A stretch of 64,000 nucleotides of DNA from Burkholderia ambifaria (GTDB lineage Bacteria > Pseudomonadota > Gammaproteobacteria > Burkholderiales > Burkholderiaceae). Below are positions 58,789 through 64,000 of this stretch, piece after piece. The notes under the pieces were generated by a model, which had not been told where the DNA came from, ran no database searches, and saw only the letters and a program-made list of their open reading frames with translations. The position numbers and the translations under genes are program-made. Position 1 is the first letter of the stretch. Each line of letters starts with the position of its first letter. The stretch is from the NCBI RefSeq assembly GCF_001443045.1, contig NZ_LKPJ01000005.1:214900-278899 (forward strand), in the 5' to 3' direction.

Positions 58789-59718
58789 ATGAGTCAGCAA
58801 CGCGAGGCGATCGACACGTACCTCTTGCGCGTCTTGCACACCTTGTTGATGGAGCGCAGCGTTACGCGCGCGGCCGTCAAACTGAACCAGTCGCAACCGG
58901 CGATCAGCGCCGCGCTGCGGCGCCTGCGCGACATCACCGGCGACCCGCTGCTCGTGCGCGGCAAGTCCGGCATGGTCCCGACCGAATACGGGCTGCGCCT
59001 GCTCGAGCCGGTGCAGAACGCACTGCGCGAAATCGAGCGCATCAAGTTCCAGCAGCACAACTTCGACCCGGCCACGTCGATCCGCTGCTACCGGATCGGC
59101 TGCCCCGACTACCTGAACGTGCTGTTCGTGCCGACCGTGGTCGAACGCTTCCGCCAGGCCGCGCCGAATGCGACGCTCGAGTTTCACTCGCTCGGCCCCG
59201 CGTTCGACTACGAGCTCGCGCTCGAAGACGGCAAGCTCGACATCGTCGTCGGCAACTGGCCCGAGCCGCCCGAACAACTGCACCTGTCGAACCTGTTCGT
59301 CGACCAGATCGTCTGCCTGATGAGCAACACGCACCCGTTCGCGAAGCGCGGCGGGCTCACGCTCGACCAGTACCTGAATGCGCCGCATCTCGCACCGACG
59401 CCGTACTCGGTCGGCCAGCGCGGCGCGATCGACGTGCACCTCGCGCGCGAGCGGCTCAAGCGCCACGTGGTCGTCACGCTGCCGTACTTCAACCTCGCAC
59501 CGTACGTGCTGGTGAAGTCCGACCTGATCTTCACGACGACGCGCCTGTTCGCCGATCATTACGCGAAGTTCCTGCCGCTGTCGGTCGTGCCGGCGCCGCT
59601 CGACTTCCCGCCGATGCAGTACTACCAGCTGTGGCACGAACGCTGCCACTACTCCGACGAAGTGCGCTGGCTGCGCGGCCTCGTCGCCGAAGCGACCCGC
59701 ACGCTGATCGAGCCGTAA
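58789..59718 (+). CDS. LysR family transcriptional regulator
   Basis: A 309-residue LysR regulator: HTH in residues ~8-65 (TYLLRVLHTLLMERSVTRAAVKLNQSQPAISAALRRLRDITGDPLLVRGK) and an effector domain like the NodD/NahR group (CRYRIGCPDYLNVLFVPTVVERFRQAAPNATLEFHSLG, though shortened). It lies upstream of and convergent with the 8-oxoguanine deaminase gene, so control of purine breakdown is possible but not shown. AACGGAG precedes the ATG. Confidence 0.9.
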   Translation: MSQQREAIDTYLLRVLHTLLMERSVTRAAVKLNQSQPAISAALRRLRDITGDPLLVRGKSGMVPTEYGLRLLEPVQNALREIERIKFQQHNFDPATSIRCYRIGCPDYLNVLFVPTVVERFRQAAPNATLEFHSLGPAFDYELALEDGKLDIVVGNWPEPPEQLHLSNLFVDQIVCLMSNTHPFAKRGGLTLDQYLNAPHLAPTPYSVGQRGAIDVHLARERLKRHVVVTLPYFNLAPYVLVKSDLIFTTTRLFADHYAKFLPLSVVPAPLDFPPMQYYQLWHERCHYSDEVRWLRGLVAEATRTLIEP

Positions 59719-59844
59719 TCGCGCACGATGCGCGCGTCGGCCATGCCGTGACGGCGTGACCCGGTATGATGTGCCGCGTGCGGCGGCGGCTACAACCGCC
59801 GCGCGCCGATCCGCAACGCGCGGCGCGACCACCACGCCCGCGCG

Positions 59845-61257
59845 TCAGCGCGACGCCTCCACGAGTGCCTGCGCCAGCGCGTTGTGGCGCTCGATGACCG
59901 GCGGCAGGTCGAGCGTCGCGAGCCGCCCTTCCCGCACCACCACCTTCCCGTTCACCACCGTGTATGCCGTCTGCGACGGCGCACAGAACACGAGCGCCGC
60001 GACCGGATCGTGCAGCGCGCCCGCGAACAGCGGCTGGCGCAGGTCGAACGCGGCGAAGTCGGCGGCCATGCCGGGCTTCAGCGCACCGATGTCGTCGCGG
60101 TTCAGCACCTTCGCGCCGCCGAGCGTCGCGATCTCGAGCGCCTCGCGCGCGGTCATTGCATCGGGCCCGAATCCGACCCGCTGCAGCAGCAACGCCTGCC
60201 GCACTTCCGCGACCATCTGCGCGCCGTCGTTCGACGCGGAGCCGTCGACGCCGAGGCCCACCGGCACGCCGGCGAGACGCATCTTCTTCACCGGCGCGAT
60301 GCCCGACGCGAGCCGCATGTTCGAGCACGGACAGTGCGCGACGCCGGTGCCGGTGCGTGCGAACAGGCCGATGCCTGCATCGTCGAGCTGCACGCAGTGC
60401 GCATGCCACACGTCGTGGCCGACCCAGCCGAGATCTTCCGCGTATTCGGCGGGCGTCATCCCGAACTTCTCGCGGCTGTATGCGATGTCGTTGACGTTCT
60501 CGGCCAGGTGCGTGTGCAGCGACACGCCGTAGTCGCGCGCCAGCACGGCTGCGTCACGCATCAGGCCGCGGCTCACCGAGAACGGCGAACACGGTGCGAC
60601 GACCACGCGCAGCATCGCGTAGCGGCCTTCGTCGTGATAGGTCTCGATCAAGCGCTGCGCGTCGCGCAGGATGTCGGGCTCGCGCTCGACGACCGAATCG
60701 GGCGGCAGCCCGCCGTCGCGCTGGCCGACGCTCATCGCGCCACGGCTCGCGTGAAAGCGCATGCCGATGCGCTGCGCGGCGCCGATGCTGTCGTCGAGCC
60801 GGCTGCCGTTCGGGTAGATGTACAGGTGGTCGCTCGACGTCGTGCAACCCGACTGCAGCAGCTCGGCCATCGCGGTGAGCGTCGACACCTCGATCATCTC
60901 GGGCGTCAGATGCGCCCAGATCCGGTACAGGTTCGTGAGCCAGCCGAACAGCTCGGCGTTCTGCGCGGCCGGCACCGCGCGCGTGAGGCTCTGGTACATG
61001 TGATGGTGCGTGTTCACGAGCCCCGGGATCACCAGGTGGCCGCGCAGGTCGAGCACTTCGTCGGCGGTGTCGGGCAGCTCGGCGCTCGGGCCGACCGCGA
61101 CGATCCGGTTGTCTTCGATATAAAGCCCCGCGTCGCGCAGTTCGCGGCGCGTGTCGTCCATGGTCACGAGCACGTCGGCGTGCTTGACCAGCAGGGTTTT
61201 CGGGCGGGATGAGGAAGGGTGCGGCGCGCGTGCGCCGGCGTGCTGCTCGAGGTTCAT
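59845..61257 (-). CDS. 8-oxoguanine deaminase (amidohydrolase superfamily)
   Basis: A 470-residue amidohydrolase of the chlorohydrolase/guanine deaminase branch that most resembles 8-oxoguanine deaminases, which convert 8-oxoguanine to uric acid. Metal ligands are in PGLVNTHHHMYQSL, SLHTHLAENVND, and the His/Asp of AHCVQLDD and GLGVDGSASNDGAQM. The ATG at 61257 gives normal length, with a short Pro/Ser-rich N-terminal extension. It is divergent from uraH-puuD; its product urate is the substrate of PuuD. Related enzymes act on triazines or guanine, so the substrate is a family call. Confidence 0.85.
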   Translation of the reverse strand: MNLEQHAGARAPHPSSSRPKTLLVKHADVLVTMDDTRRELRDAGLYIEDNRIVAVGPSAELPDTADEVLDLRGHLVIPGLVNTHHHMYQSLTRAVPAAQNAELFGWLTNLYRIWAHLTPEMIEVSTLTAMAELLQSGCTTSSDHLYIYPNGSRLDDSIGAAQRIGMRFHASRGAMSVGQRDGGLPPDSVVEREPDILRDAQRLIETYHDEGRYAMLRVVVAPCSPFSVSRGLMRDAAVLARDYGVSLHTHLAENVNDIAYSREKFGMTPAEYAEDLGWVGHDVWHAHCVQLDDAGIGLFARTGTGVAHCPCSNMRLASGIAPVKKMRLAGVPVGLGVDGSASNDGAQMVAEVRQALLLQRVGFGPDAMTAREALEIATLGGAKVLNRDDIGALKPGMAADFAAFDLRQPLFAGALHDPVAALVFCAPSQTAYTVVNGKVVVREGRLATLDLPPVIERHNALAQALVEASR

Positions 61258-61769
61258 TCGCTCTCCGCGTCGTTCTGCCCCCGGGAGCCGCTCCCGGAGA
61301 CGCTCACAAAGCCGTTCGAACGCTGATTCGCGGCACGCCCCGGTGCCTGCGTCCGTTCGAACGCGCTGGCCCGGTTACCCGGCGTGAATGCCGTCTTCGG
61401 GGTACGCGCGGGCTGGAAGCCCGACGCGCACGGCGGCAGCATCGCCCAAGCGCGCGCGGCGCACAATGCGCGATCTGCAATACCGCGCTTCACGGTTTCG
61501 ATATGGTACGCCGCACGGGAGGCCGCCGGGCGCCGGAATCCCGGGCTGCGCGCCGGTGCCGGCGTGCCGTCGACAGCGGTTCATGCGCGGCGCATTATCT
61601 TTGATATCGCGCCCGTATTTGCGCGGGGAACCTTTTTACAATGCCTGCACGGCGCTCGCTTCAATCTCGCCGACGGGTATGTAGCCACGTGACGTGGAGC
61701 CTCGATCCGCCGCACAGTCAATGGATCGAGTCGCCGCCGAACCTCGCATTCACACAAGGACAATTGCGA
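61258..61769. promoter_or_regulatory. Divergent promoter region of the purine-degradation genes
   Basis: About 510 bp with no gene, between the 8-oxoguanine deaminase (minus) and uraH (plus). It contains the palindrome pair at 61313-61363 and a TACAAT -10-like hexamer at 61637-61642 that would serve uraH-puuD with a leader of about 120 bases; its -35 is poor. AAGGA precedes the uraH start. Confidence 0.5.
61313..61363. promoter_or_regulatory. Two identical palindromes, candidate operators
   Basis: CGTTCGAACG occurs exactly twice, at 61313-61322 and 61354-61363, 41 bp apart centre to centre (about four helical turns, same face of the DNA). They lie near the start of the deaminase gene and could bind a dimeric regulator of purine catabolism. 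Confidence 0.5.
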
Positions 61770-62123
61770 ATGGGAAAGCTCACTACCCACGTACTCGATA
61801 CGGCGCACGGTCGTCCCGGCGCTTCCATCAAGGTGGACCTCTACGCGCTGGACGGCGAATCGCGCCGCGCGATCAAGACCGTGCTGACCAATAGCGACGG
61901 CCGCTGCGACGAACCGCTGCTCGAAGGCGCGGCGCTCGCCGCCGGCGAATACGAACTCGTATTCCATGCCGGCGACTACTTCGCGTCGCTCGGCGTGAAG
62001 GTGCCCGAACCCCGCTTCGTCGACCGCGTCGTACTGCGCTTCGGCATCGCCGACACCGCATCGCACTACCACGTGCCGCTGCTCGTGTCGCCGTGGTCGT
62101 ACAGCACCTATCGCGGCAGCTGA
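61770..62123 (+). CDS. uraH: 5-hydroxyisourate hydrolase
   Basis: A 117-residue transthyretin-like enzyme that hydrolyses 5-hydroxyisourate to OHCU. It opens KLTTHVLDTAHGRPG (catalytic His near the N-terminus), has YALDGESRRAI, and ends with the signature SWSTYRGS in the form SPWSYSTYRGS. AAGGA lies 9 bp before the chosen ATG at 61770. It precedes puuD by 53 bp on the same strand. Its substrate comes from PuuD. Confidence 0.95.
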   Translation: MGKLTTHVLDTAHGRPGASIKVDLYALDGESRRAIKTVLTNSDGRCDEPLLEGAALAAGEYELVFHAGDYFASLGVKVPEPRFVDRVVLRFGIADTASHYHVPLLVSPWSYSTYRGS

Positions 62124-62176
62124 CACACGTATCGGCGCCCGCATCAAAGACAACGATCTGAGTCTGGAGGAGTTTC

Positions 62177-63370
62177 ATGGAAGGCTTCATCACCGACTGG
62201 CTGAACCTCGCGCTGCGATGGCTGCACGTCATCGTCGCCATTGCGTGGATCGGCGAGTCCTTCTATTTCGTCGCACTCGACAACAGCCTGAAACCGCCTA
62301 CCGACGCGAACCAGCGCAAGCGCGGCGTGTTCGGCGAACTGTGGCACGTCCACGGCGGCGGTTTCTACAACATGCAGAAGTACACGGTCGCCCCGCCGGA
62401 AATGCCGGATGACCTGCACTGGTCGAAATGGCCGTCGTACACGACCTGGCTGTCGGGCTTCTCGCTGTTCTTCGTGCTGTACCTGCTCGCACCGAACACG
62501 TACCTGATCGACAAGAGCGTGCTCGACATGGGCCCGGTGGTCGCCGTCGCATCCGCGCTCGGCTTCCTCGCGGCCGGCTGGATCGTCTACGACTCGCTGT
62601 GCCGCATCCTCGGCACCAACGATCGCGTGCTCGGCATCTGCGTCGGCATCTATGTCGTCGTCGCCGCGTACCTCGCATGCCACATCTTCTCGGGCCGTGC
62701 GGCATACCTGATCGTCGGCGCGATGCTCGCGACGATCATGTCGGCGAACGTGTTCTTCGTGATCATCCCCGGCCAGCGCAAGATGGTCGACAAGATGCTT
62801 AAGGGCGAAGAGCCGAACCCGATCTACGGCAAGCGCGGCAAGCAGCGCTCGGTGCACAACACGTATTTCACGCTGCCGGTCGTGTTCGCGATGCTGTCGA
62901 ACCACTATGCGATGACGTACACGAACAAGTTCAACTGGGTCGTGCTCGTGCTGATCATGCTGGCCGGCGCGCTGATCCGTCAGTTCTTCGTGATGCGCCA
63001 CCGCGGCAAGCAGCTGTGGTACCTGCCGATCGGCGGCGTCGCACTGCTGTCGGGCGCACTGGTGTGGACGATGCCCAAGCCGGTCGCACCGGAAGCACAG
63101 GCTGCCAACGCACCGAAGGTCGTGATCAACGACATCATGCCGATCCTGCAGCAGCGCTGCATCGAGTGCCACTCGGCCAAGCCGACGCTGATGGGCAGCG
63201 CGCCGGCCGGCGTGATGTTCGACACGCCGGACGAAGTGTCGAAGAATGCGCAGCGTATCTACGAACAGGCCGTGCGCCTGAAGGCGATGCCGATCGGCAA
63301 CGTCACGCACATGACCGACGACGAGCGCGTGAAGCTCGCCGCCTGGTTCGAGGGTGGCGCGGCCAAGTAA
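62177..63370 (+). CDS. puuD: Membrane urate oxidase PuuD with C-terminal cytochrome c
   Basis: A 397-residue inner-membrane urate oxidase of the PuuD type, unrelated to uricase, which turns urate into 5-hydroxyisourate. The N-terminal urate_ox_N domain starts WLNLALRWLHVIVAIAWIGESFYFVALDNSL and spans about eight TM segments (to residue ~300); it carries a single haem-type cytochrome c motif near the end (QQRCIECHSAKPT) and GAPLG-like terminal region. Electrons probably leave through this haem. GGAGGAG precedes the ATG. The PuuD-UraH pair covers two of the three steps from urate to allantoin; no uraD is in the window. Confidence 0.93.
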   Translation: MEGFITDWLNLALRWLHVIVAIAWIGESFYFVALDNSLKPPTDANQRKRGVFGELWHVHGGGFYNMQKYTVAPPEMPDDLHWSKWPSYTTWLSGFSLFFVLYLLAPNTYLIDKSVLDMGPVVAVASALGFLAAGWIVYDSLCRILGTNDRVLGICVGIYVVVAAYLACHIFSGRAAYLIVGAMLATIMSANVFFVIIPGQRKMVDKMLKGEEPNPIYGKRGKQRSVHNTYFTLPVVFAMLSNHYAMTYTNKFNWVVLVLIMLAGALIRQFFVMRHRGKQLWYLPIGGVALLSGALVWTMPKPVAPEAQAANAPKVVINDIMPILQQRCIECHSAKPTLMGSAPAGVMFDTPDEVSKNAQRIYEQAVRLKAMPIGNVTHMTDDERVKLAAWFEGGAAK

Positions 63371-63417
63371 GCCGCCCTGCGCCGACTCTCGATCGCCGGC
63401 GCAATCCTCTCCGTTCG

Positions 63418-63445
63418 CGGGCCCGGAAACGGGCCCGTTTTTTTT
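63418..63445 (+). terminator. Terminator of uraH-puuD
   Basis: Perfect 8-bp stem CGGGCCCG / CGGGCCCG with a GAAA tetraloop and T8. Confidence 0.95.
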
Positions 63446-63468
63446 GCGCGTATGGAACGCGTTGCCCG

Positions 63469-63879
63469 CTAGCCGCGCATGGCGTCGCGCTGCAGCGCGA
63501 CGAGCGCATCGAGCGCGCGCGGGCCGTCGTCGAACGGCACGAAGATGTGATCGTGATATGCGGCGGCCATCACGTTGCAGCTGATGCCGGCTGCGCCCAA
63601 CGCCCGCGCGAACGCGGCCGTCAGGCCGACCGCCGCGAGATCCGAATGCACGGTCAGCGTGATCCACGCGGCGCGGAACAGCACGGGCCAGCCGCGGCGT
63701 GCGACCGTTTCCTCGCTGGCTACGACCGTCAGTCCTTCCGCTTCGCGGAACGTCGCAATCACTTCGGATAACGACACGTCTGCATCGGCCGGCAAAGACA
63801 CGAAGGCGAACGCACCCGGATGCAGTTCGGGCTGCATCGTGCGCAGCAGGACCGCGAGGTCGTTTTCAGGTTGGCTCAT
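63469..63879 (-). CDS. ACT-domain protein
   Basis: A 136-residue protein with an ACT/CASTOR-type ligand-binding fold: AVLLRTMQPELHPGAFAFVSLP, then ITLTVHSDLAAVGLTAAFARALGAAGISCNVMAAAYHDHIFVPFDD. Such small ACT proteins bind amino acids and modulate other proteins, but no partner is seen here. ATG 63877-63879 is chosen (MSQPENDLA). It is convergent with puuD and probably unrelated to it. Beyond 63880 no gene can be shown before the window ends. Confidence 0.8.
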   Translation of the reverse strand: MSQPENDLAVLLRTMQPELHPGAFAFVSLPADADVSLSEVIATFREAEGLTVVASEETVARRGWPVLFRAAWITLTVHSDLAAVGLTAAFARALGAAGISCNVMAAAYHDHIFVPFDDGPRALDALVALQRDAMRG

Positions 63880-64000
63880 CTGAGGAACACGTCCGGAACC
63901 GGACGTCAGGCGGTTGAGTTGCGGCCACGATAGCATGCGGCCGCACCTGGTGTGCCTCGGCGCGCCTCAACGCAATCGCAGCCTGCTGCCGGCCGACCTG

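Noticed and set aside
63960..64000. Possible C-terminus of a minus-strand gene (RSAGSRLRLR and stop) at the window end
   Set aside because: Only about ten codons are in the window, so a gene cannot be shown, although the basic tail looks plausible.

Overview
The window reads as a stretch of the main chromosome of a high-GC betaproteobacterium, most likely a Burkholderia cepacia complex species. This rests on gene content and protein style (tig-clpP-clpX-lon-ppiD cluster, PuuD-type urate oxidation, mycobacterial-type AhpC/AhpD pair, OmpR/EnvZ), not on a database search. Core genes dominate. One clear accessory region of about 15 kb lies between a candidate attachment site at 19.86 kb and tRNA-Leu at 34.7 kb.

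Layout. 0-2 kb: end of pgi, then an ABC ATPase and a secreted TesA-like esterase transcribed divergently from overlapping start codons. 2-10.7 kb: protein quality control on the minus strand (tig, clpP, clpX, lon, tRNA-Val and tRNA-Asp, ppiD). 11-19.7 kb: glycerate kinase, a MarR regulator, a ketopantoate-reductase-like enzyme, then a LuxR regulator divergent from a porin / MFS transporter / HDAC-fold deacetylase operon. The porin leader holds a long inverted repeat that covers its ribosome binding site. Two small envelope proteins follow.

19.86-34.72 kb: a genomic island at tRNA-Leu(UAG) with a P4-type integrase at its tRNA end. Its left third is decayed (AraC fragment, IS6 transposase without its catalytic region, aldehyde dehydrogenase fragment, Old Yellow Enzyme gene with two in-frame stops, an orphan glycine-betaine-type binding protein). 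Its right half is an intact operon: two small paralogous proteins of unknown function, a TRAP solute receptor, an exported PPC-domain protein, a fused DctQM permease, a YciI-like protein, and 2-oxopent-4-enoate hydratase, acylating acetaldehyde dehydrogenase and 4-hydroxy-2-oxovalerate aldolase. A convergent LysR gene follows. The operon appears to import a compound and feed it into the lower meta-cleavage route to pyruvate and acetyl-CoA, with no ring-cleavage enzyme present.

34.8-64 kb: core genes again. They include a phytoene-synthase-like protein with altered metal-binding motifs, a DUF1501/DUF1800 pair, ompR-envZ with an OmpR-like tandem site upstream, ahpC-ahpD with an OxyR-like site, ispDF, mfd, argE, a threonine-dehydratase-like enzyme, mrcA, a pspA / TPR membrane protein / mscL group, an HIBADH-family oxidoreductase, dodecin, and a purine-degradation group. 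That last group (8-oxoguanine deaminase divergent from uraH-puuD) has two identical palindromes in the shared promoter region.

Functions are inferred from protein families recognised by eye. Starts were chosen from ribosome binding sites and family length, so several differ from the longest possible open frame.
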